Source: JBCBRD01 sp039819785 (GTDB taxonomy: Bacteria; Pseudomonadota; Alphaproteobacteria; Rhizobiales; Hyphomicrobiaceae). Taken from it: 55,853 nt of DNA. The position numbers and the translations under genes were made by a program. Positions 35,072 through 43,365 of the stretch are shown piece after piece. How positions within the stretch are numbered: the first letter of the stretch is position 1; every line of letters begins with the position of its first letter. The DNA is taken from positions 1 to 55,853 of the forward strand of contig JBCBRH010000029.1 of assembly GCA_039819785.1 (NCBI GenBank). Direction: 5' to 3'. The notes beneath the pieces were generated by a model. That model was given only the letters and a program-made list of their open reading frames with translations, made no database searches and was not told the DNA's origin.

Positions 35072-35980
35072 ATGGCTACAAAAACTCTCCCATCGGTCGG
35101 CAGCGGGTCTGTCGGTTTGTCGCGCTACATGTCTGAGATCCGGAAATTTCCAATGTTGGAACCGGACCAAGAATACATGTTGGCGAAGCGCTGGCAGGAG
35201 CACGGCGATACGGATGCCGCCCACCAGCTCGTGACATCACACCTTCGCCTCGTTGGCCGGATTGCTATGGGCTATCGCGGTTATGGCCTGCCCATTAGCG
35301 AGGTGGTGTCTGAGGGCAACGTCGGGCTGATGCAGGCGGTCAAAAAATTTGACCCGGAGAAGGAAGTCCGGTTGGCCACCTACGCGATGTGGTGGATACG
35401 CGCTTCGATACAGGAATACATCCTGCGATCCTGGTCACTGGTAAAAATGGGCACGACGGCTGCGCAAAAAAAGCTGTTCTTCAAGCTAAGGCGGGCCAAG
35501 TCGCAAATCCAGGCATTGGAAGACGGTGACATGCGGCCCGATCAGGTCGAGCAGATCGCCACCAAGCTTGGGGTGTCCAAAGACGACGTTGTGTCTATGA
35601 ACCGGCGGCTTGGCGGGGATTCGTCACTGAATGCGCCGCTTCGACAAGACGCAGAAGCTGGCGAATGGCAGGACTGGCTTGTCGACGACACGCCAGACCA
35701 GGAAGAGATGCTGGCTCAGCGCGAAGAGCAATCTCAGCGCCGCGGGTTCTTGACGACCGCGCTTGATGTTTTGAACGAACGCGAGCGGCGGATTTTCGAA
35801 GCCAGACGCCTGTCGGAAGATCCAAAAACCCTTGAAGAACTGTCGGTGGAATTCAGCGTCAGCCGTGAACGGATCCGGCAAATCGAGGTCCGTGCGTTCG
35901 AGAAGGTGCAGCAGGCCGTGACCAAGGCTGCGCAGGAGGCGATGCGGCCGCGCGCCGATTCTGAGGCGGCGGATGCCTGA
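35072..35980 (+). CDS. rpoH: RNA polymerase heat-shock sigma factor RpoH
   Basis: Sigma-32 directs transcription of heat-shock genes. 302 residues with sigma region 1.2 (LSRYMSEIRKFPMLEPDQEY), region 2 (LVTSHLRLVGRIAMGYRGYG, VSEGNVGLMQAVKKFDPEK, LATYAMWWIRASIQEYILRS), the RpoH box AAQKKLFFKLRR, and region 4 (LNERERRIFEARRLSEDPKT, LSVEFSVSRERIRQIEVRAF). The length is normal. GGAAG is six bases before ATG 35072. Alphaproteobacteria often carry more than one RpoH; the neighbouring rluD supports this as the main copy. It is followed by an 850-base region without an assured gene. Confidence 0.96.
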   Translation: MATKTLPSVGSGSVGLSRYMSEIRKFPMLEPDQEYMLAKRWQEHGDTDAAHQLVTSHLRLVGRIAMGYRGYGLPISEVVSEGNVGLMQAVKKFDPEKEVRLATYAMWWIRASIQEYILRSWSLVKMGTTAAQKKLFFKLRRAKSQIQALEDGDMRPDQVEQIATKLGVSKDDVVSMNRRLGGDSSLNAPLRQDAEAGEWQDWLVDDTPDQEEMLAQREEQSQRRGFLTTALDVLNERERRIFEARRLSEDPKTLEELSVEFSVSRERIRQIEVRAFEKVQQAVTKAAQEAMRPRADSEAADA

Positions 35981-36222
35981 ATTTGCGCCAATTCGCAATG
36001 TTGTGGCGAGAATGCCTTCGTTTTCAGCATTTCGCATCGGTTGCCCGGGCTGTGTTTGAGGACTGTCACGCGAATCACTTAGCCTCGAGTTCCGTGAGGG
36101 CTTGGACCTCAGCGGGATAATCGGCCTACCTGTCGATATCTCGATCTGTGAGCGCGTTACGGCAAAAGGGGGCACTTGCCCTTGATCCTGCGAAGACAAG
36201 GCCCATACGGGTTCCTTCATAG

Positions 36223-36286
36223 GACTGGCGTGAGCCAGTCAGCTACGCGGCGGCGACCGATGGGACCGCCCGAGGGAGTAGCTGAC
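36223..36286 (+). ncRNA. Candidate structured RNA with two overlapping hairpins
   Basis: Hairpin 1 is GACTGGC (36223-36229), tetraloop GTGA of the GNRA type, and GCCAGTC (36234-36240). Hairpin 2 is GTCAGCTAC (36238-36246) with GTAGCTGAC (36278-36286), a perfect 9-bp stem, with a nested GGCGG/CCGCC pairing inside. The two share three bases (36238-36240), so they could compete. No protein gene overlaps them convincingly. No known riboswitch or RNA family was recognised. The strand is inferred from the GNRA loop. Confidence 0.4.
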
Positions 36287-36516
36287 GGTTTGTTTCTTCC
36301 AAGGTTCTCAACATCCCGTCACGGACCGCTTCACCTGACCAATTCTGAAACCTTTCACGGGCCTTTCTGCTGTCATCCCTGGCAGTGGTTGGGGGCGCGT
36401 TGTGCCGGGTTTTTTGGGTTGGTGGCTGACGATGGCCAGGAGTGCTGCTGTGTTTAACTCACAAACGCTGCGGCTTTCCTTTGGTGAGGCACTCAAAACG
36501 ACGATGGAGTGGCCCA

Positions 36517-36660
36517 ATGGCTCTCAGCCTTCATCCAGTTCCGGTCCTGTTGCCAAGTTTTGCGAACACATTCCGTGGGTTTAATCGGAAGTTTATCGAC
36601 GATTGGGTGTTTCGCCTGCTGTGGCGCCTCAAACCTCACTACCCTCCAAGTACCATCTGA
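36517..36660 (+). CDS. Possible 47-residue protein
   Basis: ATG 36517 opens a frame reading MALSLHPVPVLLPSFANTF and then FIDDWVFRLLWRLKPHYPP. The amphipathic, Trp/Arg-rich second half is unlike random sequence, but there is no known family and no clear ribosome binding site. It could equally be part of a non-coding transcript. Confidence 0.25.
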   Translation: MALSLHPVPVLLPSFANTFRGFNRKFIDDWVFRLLWRLKPHYPPSTI

Positions 36661-36756
36661 CTTACGCATCGCGGGGTGCGTTACTTCAATGTTCAGTTCG
36701 CGTTGATGCTGAACGGATAAGGTGACGGATCAACACCCCGCCACGTGTTCAAAGAC

Positions 36757-36790
36757 AAAAGGGCTGATCTTTTGAGATTAGCCCTTTTTT
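36757..36790. terminator. Terminator between convergent genes
   Basis: AAAGGGCTGATC (36758-36769) pairs with GATTAGCCCTTT (36776-36787, one G-U pair) and is followed by TTT on the plus strand. Its A-rich left flank would give a U-run on the minus strand. It can therefore end transcripts from both sides, including the amidase gene that stops at 36837. Confidence 0.85.
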
Positions 36791-36836
36791 CATTGGGTCC
36801 GGTTTTTTGCGGGAAAAGTCGCGAACGCACCCTGAG

Positions 36837-38180
36837 TTACAAGGGCAATCTGGCGATCTGGGTGTTGAAGTACCGGTCCACGGCTTCGACCATGGCTTCT
36901 GCGACCTTGCCGCGCCAGCTGGCTGACTTGAGTTGTCGTGCATCGGATTTGTTCGTCACATATGCCAGTTCGACCAAGACCGAGGGGAAGTGCGCTGTTT
37001 TCAAAACCTTGAAGGCGGCTTCCTTGTGTGGGTGTTTGCGCAGGTTCGTTGCCCCGCCCATGAACTTCACAAGTGAGCGGGAGACCACATCGGTGCGCAT
37101 GTTGGTGCGTTTGATCTCGCGGTCAAACAGGTCACCCAGGATGGCTTTTACCGCGCCTTTGTCAGCTTTCGAGTTGGCCTTAAACCGATCACCGCGAAAA
37201 TCCGTCGAGGCTTTGTGCTTGGCTTTGCGCATCAGGCGCTTGGCCACTTTCTGGCGGAGGGAATAGACGGTTGCGCCACTGGCGTTTGATTTGGCGTAGT
37301 CCGCGTGGACCGCGATGAATAACTCGGCCCCCATCTTCTCAGCAAACCGACGGCGACCGTCCAGTGAAATGAATTTGTCGGTGTCTCTGGTCATAAGGAC
37401 CTTGTAGCGGCCTGTGGCTTCCAGCCTGTCGCGCAGTACCTTTGCGAATTCGAGGACAACGACTTTTTCAACGACACCGTTTTTCTTGGCACCGGAATCG
37501 CGCCCGCCGTGTCCGGGGTCGATGACAACAATGGGGCGGTAGCTTCTGGCGGCAATGGTCGACGGGCTTTCGGCTGGCTTTGGCAGCGGGGGCTGCGCCA
37601 AAAGACTGCCGATGGCATTGGTAATGCTGGATGCAATCGTAGAGCCGAACGTCGAGCCGTCATTGTCGCCCAGCAGGCCGGATGGCTTGTCGAATTTTTG
37701 CTCCAGCTTTTCGCGGCCCGCAAAGGTTTGCTGCATGGGCCGGAATTCAAGCACAAGCTGGTGCCCGTCACCGGAGGGAGACGCGACAAGGTTTGAGCTA
37801 TCTACAACGACCGGGGCGGTCACGGAAATGATCACGCGGGATTTGCCGTTGCCAGCTGAACCGCCTTTGAAGGTTTTCACCAGACCGACCGGGCCGTCGG
37901 TCGGCAAGCGCGGCAAGCGGAATGAAACGGTGTTCATTTCGACAACGACGCGGTTTGGTTTTGAAAGTGCGAAAACCTGATAATCCGCTTTGTCCGGCAG
38001 GCCGATGATAAATCGCGTTCGCTGCTGGACCGGCGCGGATGGAGCTGGCGTTGCTGCCAAGACCGGTGTCGCCATGCCGATGGCCCCGAACAAAGGGCTC
38101 ATCATTAAGATTAATGCCGAGAAGCAGAAAAGTCCGATCGTCATGCCGCTGACGCAGCATGCGCGTTGAGTTTTGATCAC
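36837..38180 (-). CDS. N-acetylmuramoyl-L-alanine amidase, second copy (AMIN plus Amidase_3)
   Basis: Second periplasmic zinc amidase. From the GTG at 38180 the signal region is SGMTIGLFCFSALILMMSPL, ending near VLAATP. The AMIN-like domain (FIIGLPDKADYQVFALSKPN, VVVEMNTVSFRLPRLP) leads to a linker of about 60 residues. The catalytic domain has VVIDPGHGGRDSGA, VVEKVVVLEF, FIAVHADYAKSNASG and SVLVELAYVTNKSD, holding the Zn ligands and catalytic Glu. About 447 residues. It differs clearly from the amidase at 2580-3875. A perfect TTAA-N7-TTAA site lies about 120 bases upstream of the start. Confidence 0.9.
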   Translation of the reverse strand: MIKTQRACCVSGMTIGLFCFSALILMMSPLFGAIGMATPVLAATPAPSAPVQQRTRFIIGLPDKADYQVFALSKPNRVVVEMNTVSFRLPRLPTDGPVGLVKTFKGGSAGNGKSRVIISVTAPVVVDSSNLVASPSGDGHQLVLEFRPMQQTFAGREKLEQKFDKPSGLLGDNDGSTFGSTIASSITNAIGSLLAQPPLPKPAESPSTIAARSYRPIVVIDPGHGGRDSGAKKNGVVEKVVVLEFAKVLRDRLEATGRYKVLMTRDTDKFISLDGRRRFAEKMGAELFIAVHADYAKSNASGATVYSLRQKVAKRLMRKAKHKASTDFRGDRFKANSKADKGAVKAILGDLFDREIKRTNMRTDVVSRSLVKFMGGATNLRKHPHKEAAFKVLKTAHFPSVLVELAYVTNKSDARQLKSASWRGKVAEAMVEAVDRYFNTQIARLPL

Positions 38181-38298
38181 GGTCGACCCCCGTCTGACGC
38201 AATACACCCCGATGTGTCTTGACTGTGAACTTCACTTTAGAAAGTGGCGGTTTGCAGTCAGCAGTCGGGTCTTTTTGCGTGAGGATGCCGCAAACGGG

Positions 38299-38313
38299 TT
38301 AAGGAACGATTAA
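38299..38313 (-). promoter_or_regulatory. CtrA-type binding site upstream of the second amidase
   Basis: TTAAGGAACGATTAA is an exact TTAA-N7-TTAA, the half-site layout bound by the alphaproteobacterial cell-cycle regulator CtrA. It is about 120 bases upstream of the amidase start and in an AT-richer patch. Another TTAA follows three bases later. chpT, whose product feeds phosphate to CtrA, is in this window. One motif match is not proof of binding. Confidence 0.5.
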
Positions 38314-38451
38314 GATTAATAAAAAGGTAAGGGTTATCAGCTTTCGGCGGACAGGCCGTTCGCGCTGAAGTCGTGTTCTGCTCAGTTGCTGCGCCGTACG
38401 GTCCAAGTGGCATCGCCTTGCTCACAGACCAACTGGTCCGAGGTCGCCGGC

Positions 38452-38925
38452 TCATGACCGGCGTTTGTCCGTATCCGTCCAGCGGCGGGTTGCGGCGTCG
38501 TCGCTTTCGCGGGCATCGACCCACGTGCCCTGTCCGTCTTGATCGGTTTCTTTCTTCCAGAACGGCGCTTTGGTTTTCAAGTAGTCCATCAGGAATGCGG
38601 CCGCTTCAAAGGCTGCCTGGCGATGCCGGCTGGCGGTGATGACGAGAACAATGTTTTCGCCAGGGTTGAGCGGCCCCACCCTATGGATGATCCGCGTGGC
38701 GGAAAGTGGCCAACGCGCCAGTGCTTCAGCTTCGATGCTTTCGAGTTCGGTTTCAGTCATGCCCGGGTAGTGTTCGAGCGTCATGGTTGCTGCCGGGTTG
38801 GCCGTCGTTCCACCACGCACCAGACCGGTGAAGGTGACCACCGCGCCAATGTCAGTGTCGCCTTCGGTCAAGGATTTGGTCTCGTCGGCCACATCGAAGT
38901 CGGCTTCCTGCACGGTTACGCTCAT
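38452..38925 (-). CDS. moaE: Molybdopterin synthase catalytic subunit
   Basis: MoaE forms a heterotetramer with MoaD and adds two sulfurs to cPMP to make molybdopterin. 157 residues with DIGAVVTFTGLVRGGT, TLEHYPGMTETELESIEAEA, RIIHRVGPLNPGENIVLVI, ASRHRQAAFEAAAFLMDYLK and KAPFWKKE; the Lys residues of the last part belong to the active site. Normal length. moaD ends about 50 bases upstream and lies in the same direction, so the two are co-transcribed. Confidence 0.94.
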   Translation of the reverse strand: MSVTVQEADFDVADETKSLTEGDTDIGAVVTFTGLVRGGTTANPAATMTLEHYPGMTETELESIEAEALARWPLSATRIIHRVGPLNPGENIVLVITASRHRQAAFEAAAFLMDYLKTKAPFWKKETDQDGQGTWVDARESDDAATRRWTDTDKRRS

Positions 38926-38976
38926 GGATGCGTCTCGCTTAATCCCGAACCTGCGTTGCCATTGCTGGTCATTTCA

Positions 38977-39240
38977 TCAACCACCTGTAACGGGTGGAAA
39001 AAATGCGATCTCGCGCGCATCTGTGATGCTGGCGTCGTGCTGGGCGTGTGTCTGGTCGATGGCGGCCCGGATTACGGTATCGTTTTCGAAGGCTGCCTTG
39101 AATTCGGGCCCGCGGGTTTTCAGCCAGGCCATGACATCGCCAACCGTTTTCGCGGTTTTGGGAAGGGTTGCCACTTCGCTGGACATCCCGACTTTTTCGC
39201 GTACCCAGGCGAAGTACATCAGTTTCACGGTGTCACTCAT
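38977..39240 (-). CDS. moaD: Molybdopterin synthase small subunit
   Basis: Ubiquitin-like sulfur carrier: the C-terminal Gly becomes a thiocarboxylate and donates sulfur in MoaE. 87 residues from ATG 39240 (MSDTVKLMYFAWVREKVG) to the required double-Gly end FFPPVTGG. The longer frame upstream of 39240 lies within pgsA and is not used. It overlaps the end of pgsA by eight bases, which indicates translational coupling. Confidence 0.93.
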   Translation of the reverse strand: MSDTVKLMYFAWVREKVGMSSEVATLPKTAKTVGDVMAWLKTRGPEFKAAFENDTVIRAAIDQTHAQHDASITDAREIAFFPPVTGG

Positions 39241-39829
39241 CGTCGGTCCTGTGGTCCTTTTGCGTTTCGCTCCGATCCTGGCTGATGGCGAACCTAAGCG
39301 CTGCGCGGGTGTATTCCGCGCCTGTCCAAGCCGATAGTAGTGCTGCTGCCCAAAGGAGCAAGAGGCCAGCGCCCGCAATGGTTTCAGAGGCCATTGGCGC
39401 TGCTATCAACGCGGCAAGTGCCGTCATCTGCACAGCTGTTTTGGCTTTGGCGGCAAATGATACGGGCAGCTTCACGGCTGCGCCCGCCAGCACTTCTCGC
39501 AGGCCTGAGACGAGCAGTTCACGGCAGATGATGGTGACGACGGCTAACACGTGAACGCCGGAAATGGTGGCGTCGGCCACCAGCATGACCAGGATGGCAC
39601 CAACCAGAAGCTTATCGGCGATGGGGTCCAGCATCGCGCCGATGGCTGATTGCTGCTTCCAGGTCCGCGCGAGGTATCCATCCAGCCAATCGGTGACAGA
39701 TGCTGCAATAAACAGGGCCAGGGCGAGGGCGCGCGCGCCCGTGTTGGCTGGGTCCGTTGTGAGGCAGGCCACAATGAGCGGTATGGCCAGGATGCGGCCG
39801 ATTGTTAGTGCATTCGGGGTGTTGAGCAT
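39233..39829 (-). CDS. pgsA: CDP-diacylglycerol-glycerol-3-phosphate 3-phosphatidyltransferase
   Basis: Makes phosphatidylglycerophosphate from CDP-diacylglycerol at the inner membrane. 198 residues with several hydrophobic helices. The CDP-alcohol phosphotransferase motif is complete: D47-x2-DG-x2-AR-x8-G-x3-D68-x3-D72 in DWLDGYLARTWKQQSAIGAM followed by LDPIADK. Start MLNTPNALTIGRILAIPLI is typical. It lies nine bases downstream of uvrC and overlaps moaD, so uvrC-pgsA-moaD-moaE form one directional cluster, an order found in many Alphaproteobacteria. Confidence 0.95.
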   Translation of the reverse strand: MLNTPNALTIGRILAIPLIVACLTTDPANTGARALALALFIAASVTDWLDGYLARTWKQQSAIGAMLDPIADKLLVGAILVMLVADATISGVHVLAVVTIICRELLVSGLREVLAGAAVKLPVSFAAKAKTAVQMTALAALIAAPMASETIAGAGLLLLWAAALLSAWTGAEYTRAALRFAISQDRSETQKDHRTDDE

Positions 39830-39838
39830 CGGGTGGTG

Positions 39839-41965
39839 TCACTCGCGCTTTTCGTGGAAGAAATCGTAAATCTTTTGTGCCATGTCAGCAGAGATACCGT
39901 CGACGGCTGTCAGGTCTTTCAGATTGGCGCGAGAGACCGACTTGGCGGAACCGAAATGCTTCATGAGGGCGCGTCTGCGGGTTGGGCCAATGCCTTCGAT
40001 CTCATCGAGCGGGTTGGCCGAAATCGCCTTCGTGCGTTTCGCGCGGTGTGTGCCAATGGCGAAACGGTGGGCCTCGTCGCGCAGGCGCTGAACGAAATAC
40101 AAAACGGGATCGCGGGGTTCGAGCATGATTGGGCGTGAACGACCGGGTATATGGAAGTGCTCACGACCGGCATCGCGGTCCGGGCCTTTGGCCACGCCGA
40201 TCACGGCAATCACGCCGGTCAGCCCGAGTTCATCCATGATCTCGACTGCGACGGAGAGCTGGCCTGCACCGCCATCGACCAGCACGAGGTCTGGGATGGC
40301 GGCCTCTTTTGCGGCCTCTTTCTCGGCGGCGTTGGTGTCTGCCCCCGAATTCGGTGCGTTCTCAGTGTCCTGCGCGGCGTTTGCTTCCGAAGCGGCCAAG
40401 GCGGCGGCGACGCGTTTGAACCGACGGGTCAGGACTTCGCGCATCATGGCGTAGTCGTCGCCGGCTGAAATGTTTTCCGACTTGATATTGAACTTGCGGT
40501 ACTGCGCCTTCATCAGTCCTTCGGGCCCGGCAACGATCATACCGCCGACTGCGTTGGTGCCGGAAATATGCGAGTTGTCAAAGACTTCGATGCGTTGCGG
40601 CGGCGCGTTGAGGTCAAAACGTTCAGCGACCCCTTCAAGAAGCTTGGCCTGTGATGCGCTTTCGGCGACTTTCCGGCCAAGCGCCTCGCGGGCGTTTTGG
40701 AGCGCATGGCCCACGAGGTTGGTTTTTGTGCCGCGTTTGGGGGCGGTGACCTCGACTTTGCGGCTGGCTTTGACGCTCAGGGCTTCGGCGAGGAGCTCGC
40801 GCTCGGGGAGGTCGTGGGAAAGCAGGATTTGTCGCGGTATCGGTTTGTCATCGTAAAACTGGGCGATGAAGCTTGCCAAAATGTCGCCTGTTTCCAGAGA
40901 CTTGTCGGCCTTGGGGAAATACGCCCGGTTGCCCCAGTTCTGACCTGTCCGGAAGAAAAAGACCTGGATGCAGCTTTGTCCACCTTCGTGGTGGATCGCG
41001 AACACGTCGGCTTCTTCGACGCCGTCAGCGCTGATCGCCTGGTCCGACGTGACATGGGCCAAGGCCCACAATCGGTTGCGAAATTTGGCTGCGCGTTCGT
41101 ATTCCAGGTTTTCGGCGGCCTCCTGCATCAGCTTTTGGTACATCTGTCGGACGTTCTGGCTCTCACCGTTTAGAAAGCGAACGCTTTCATCGACCAGTTT
41201 GCCGTAGTCTTCGATTGAGATTTCACCTGTGCACGGGCCTGCGCACCGCTTGATCTGGTAGAGCAGGCAGGGGCGTGTGCGGCTTTCGTAGACGCTGTCA
41301 GAACAGGTGCGCAGCAGGAAGGCGCGCTGCAACATGGTGATGGTGCGGTTGACAGCTCCGGCGGATGCGAACGGGCCGAAGTAGTTGCCCTTTCGATTGC
41401 GTGCGCCGCGATGCTTGAGGATCTGGGGTGCATCGTGATCGCGCGCCAGCAGAATATACGGGAAGGATTTGTCATCCCGCATCAGGACGTTGAAGCGCGG
41501 CCGGAAGCGCTTGATCAGGTTGGCTTCCAGCAGCAGCGCCTCGGCCTCGGTCCGCACGGTGACGAATTCCATAGATGCTGTGGATGCAATCATGCGCGCA
41601 ATGCGGTTGGTGTGGCCGCCCAGCCGCGCATAGTTGGAGACACGCGCCTTGAGTGAGCGGGCTTTGCCCACATAGATGACGTCACCTGCCGTGTTCATCA
41701 TCCGGTAGACGCCTGGTGACGACGGCAGCGTCTTCAGATAACCGGATATGACCTCTGGTCCCGTTCGGACTGGCACGGTGGAGGGGTTTTCAGTGTCGTC
41801 GATGTCTTCAGGCGCGGATTTTGTGACTGCGCTCGGTGCGTCGTCCGTTGTCGCATTGACGTCTGGTTTTGAGTTGACGTCTGCGGCCTGCTCCGGGCTT
41901 GCGTCCGGGCTTTCAACGTTAGTGCCATCACTGCTATGGGGCGGGCTGGTCGTCTCGTGTTCCAT
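39839..41965 (-). CDS. uvrC: Excinuclease ABC subunit C
   Basis: Makes both incisions around bulky DNA lesions after UvrAB recognition. A polar, acidic N-terminal extension of about 75 residues (TSPPHSSDGTNVESPDASP) precedes the GIY-YIG domain (SSPGVYRMMNTAGDVIYVGK). The UVR region near YQKLMQEAAENLEYERAAKF and the RNase H-like C-terminal nuclease (RIEVFDNSHISGTNAVGGMI, DLVLVDGGAGQLSVAVEIMD) follow, with HhH repeats at the end (EIEGIGPTRRRALMKHFGSA). An Ala/Asn/Glu-rich insert (ASEANAAQDTENAPNSG) interrupts the C-terminal nuclease. 708 residues; active-site parts appear intact. The extension and insert look unstructured. Confidence 0.95.
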   Translation of the reverse strand: MEHETTSPPHSSDGTNVESPDASPEQAADVNSKPDVNATTDDAPSAVTKSAPEDIDDTENPSTVPVRTGPEVISGYLKTLPSSPGVYRMMNTAGDVIYVGKARSLKARVSNYARLGGHTNRIARMIASTASMEFVTVRTEAEALLLEANLIKRFRPRFNVLMRDDKSFPYILLARDHDAPQILKHRGARNRKGNYFGPFASAGAVNRTITMLQRAFLLRTCSDSVYESRTRPCLLYQIKRCAGPCTGEISIEDYGKLVDESVRFLNGESQNVRQMYQKLMQEAAENLEYERAAKFRNRLWALAHVTSDQAISADGVEEADVFAIHHEGGQSCIQVFFFRTGQNWGNRAYFPKADKSLETGDILASFIAQFYDDKPIPRQILLSHDLPERELLAEALSVKASRKVEVTAPKRGTKTNLVGHALQNAREALGRKVAESASQAKLLEGVAERFDLNAPPQRIEVFDNSHISGTNAVGGMIVAGPEGLMKAQYRKFNIKSENISAGDDYAMMREVLTRRFKRVAAALAASEANAAQDTENAPNSGADTNAAEKEAAKEAAIPDLVLVDGGAGQLSVAVEIMDELGLTGVIAVIGVAKGPDRDAGREHFHIPGRSRPIMLEPRDPVLYFVQRLRDEAHRFAIGTHRAKRTKAISANPLDEIEGIGPTRRRALMKHFGSAKSVSRANLKDLTAVDGISADMAQKIYDFFHEKRE

Positions 41966-42092
41966 GCCGGAAGGATTGGGGGCTGATCACAGGTGCGTCA
42001 AGGTCTTCGGTTGAGCTGGCGCACAGGCGAATTTGCCTTACTTGCGCCCCGTGGTGCTGCAACCGGTACACCTTGTGTTCCGAACCCCAACG

Positions 42093-43121
42093 ATGCTGGT
42101 GATGACTGTAACGCGTTACATTGCGCACTTCGTCCCGTTTGTTGTTCTGTGCATCGGGTTTCCGATGTTCGGGGCCGCTGTCGCGCAGACGTATTCGTTT
42201 GAGCGCAAGGCTCATGCATTCGAGCGCAAGGCAGGCGATGCGAGCCCACGCTTTCACAAGTCCGAACACGTTCTGGCGTTTATCAACGATTACCGGGATG
42301 AGAAGTCGCCCGATGACATCCCAGACCTCGTTCACGCGATGGTTCGGTTGGGTGTGATCAATGATCCGGAAAAATCGGGGGTCTACACGGGCTTTCTGGC
42401 CGGTGTCATTCAAGACAATCAAGTCGACGCGCCGGGCATGATCGCGAAGATGTTTCCCTTGCCGCCAGCTCAGCAAGTGGTGTTGATCAAAGCGGTTGTC
42501 TATTCCGAGCTGCCGAACTGGAAAGCGCTTCTGGAGACGTTTGCAGAACGGATGCCGGCGCGCAAAGTCATGATCCACCGATATCTGTACGGCGATGGCA
42601 AGGCTCTGAGCGGGCTGCCCCTTGATGATGGTTTCACACTTGATGTGTACTGGGGCATGTACTTTGCCACCGGAAATTGGGCACCGGCTGTTCGCATTAT
42701 CGATGCGTTGCAGTGGGCTGGTGAGAAGAACGATGTCGAGAAACTCACGATCGGTTCGATGGCGAAATGGACCTACGCCACCAATGCGACGCGGGACAAA
42801 AACCTGCTGGACCTGGCTAAGCGCGAATTGAATCACCGGCCTGAGGAACTGCGCGGTCATTTGCGAGAGGTGATTGATGCTGCTGAGTTGTTCGAGACCC
42901 GGCGGTTGCGCGAGGCGGCGCTGAAATCCATCGACGAATTGCGCCAGAAAGGTCCGCAGCGCGTTCGTGACCTCAATACCTGGGGGCAGGCTGGGCAAAC
43001 GGTGTTGGCTCTGGGATGTGTGGGGGCTGCTGCGCTGGGGCAGGCGCAGTTCGGTGTGCCCTGCGTATTGGGCGGTGCGCTGTCGTCAGCGGCGCTGAAA
43101 TACTTGCTGCCGAAGCCTTAG
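42093..43121 (+). CDS. Exported helical protein, unknown function
   Basis: About 342 residues from ATG 42093. The signal peptide (YIAHFVPFVVLCIGFPMFGA) ends near AVAQ. A 21-bp near-repeat follows (TYSFERKAHAFERKAGDA). The rest is largely helical: VLAFINDYRDEKSPDDIPDL, VYTGFLAGVIQDNQVDAPGM, LDVYWGMYFATGNWAPAVRI. The end includes a hydrophobic segment (LALGCVGAAALGQAQFGVPC). The middle resembles a family of hypothetical proteins with helical-repeat features, but no function is known to me. Its TAG stop overlaps the first base of the tandem palindromic elements. Confidence 0.7.
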   Translation: MLVMTVTRYIAHFVPFVVLCIGFPMFGAAVAQTYSFERKAHAFERKAGDASPRFHKSEHVLAFINDYRDEKSPDDIPDLVHAMVRLGVINDPEKSGVYTGFLAGVIQDNQVDAPGMIAKMFPLPPAQQVVLIKAVVYSELPNWKALLETFAERMPARKVMIHRYLYGDGKALSGLPLDDGFTLDVYWGMYFATGNWAPAVRIIDALQWAGEKNDVEKLTIGSMAKWTYATNATRDKNLLDLAKRELNHRPEELRGHLREVIDAAELFETRRLREAALKSIDELRQKGPQRVRDLNTWGQAGQTVLALGCVGAAALGQAQFGVPCVLGGALSSAALKYLLPKP

Positions 43122-43321
43122 AGCCTGCTTCTCGTGGACCAGCGAAGCAGGCTCTAAGTCCTTGATTTGGAGCATGTTCCGGGCGGAAAACCGCGTACAC
43201 TTTTCCTGAACATGCTCGAGAGCCTGTTTGCTTTTCGTGGAGCAGCAAAGCAGGACTCTAAGTCCTTGATTTGGAGCATGTTCCGGGCGGAAAACCGCAT
43301 ACACTTTTCCTGAACATGCTC
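43121..43321 (+). repeat. Double-hairpin palindromic element, copies 3A and 3B in tandem
   Basis: Two complete units: 3A at 43121-43217 and 3B at 43220-43321, separated by two bases. Each has a left hairpin (GAGCCTGCTTCTCG with CGAAGCAGGCTC in 3A), the spacer TAAGTCCTTGATTTG, and the right hairpin GAGCATGTTCC with GAACATGCTC. 3A and 3B differ at several positions in the left hairpin but are almost identical in the right one. The first unit starts at the G of the TAG stop of the upstream gene. The next gene, on the minus strand, ends 45 bases beyond. Confidence 0.92.
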
Positions 43322-43365
43322 TGGTGGCGCGCGCGTGGGGCTGGGCTTGATAAGCCGAACAGCCA

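Larger units (their letters stand above)
35981..36836. other. Long non-coding stretch after rpoH
   Basis: About 855 bases between the convergent rpoH and amidase genes. It holds a strongly foldable segment at 36223-36286, a possible 47-codon frame at 36517-36660 and a terminator at 36757-36790. No other frame looks protein-like. The length and the structured segment make a small RNA gene plausible. I looked for features of 6S RNA, SRP RNA, tmRNA and RNase P and could not identify any of them with confidence. Confidence 0.55.

Noticed and set aside
34997..36463. GTTTAACTCACA present at 34997-35008 and at 36452-36463, either side of rpoH
   Set aside because: Twelve-base matches are expected by chance in a window this long, and the flanks are only loosely alike.
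38981..38997. Hairpin CCACC...GGTGG followed by A residues
   Set aside because: It is the coding sequence of the required PPVTGG end of MoaD; the symmetry is coincidental.
38539..39285. 248-codon plus-strand frame across moaE and moaD
   Set aside because: Crosses two well-supported genes on the other strand; a shadow frame.
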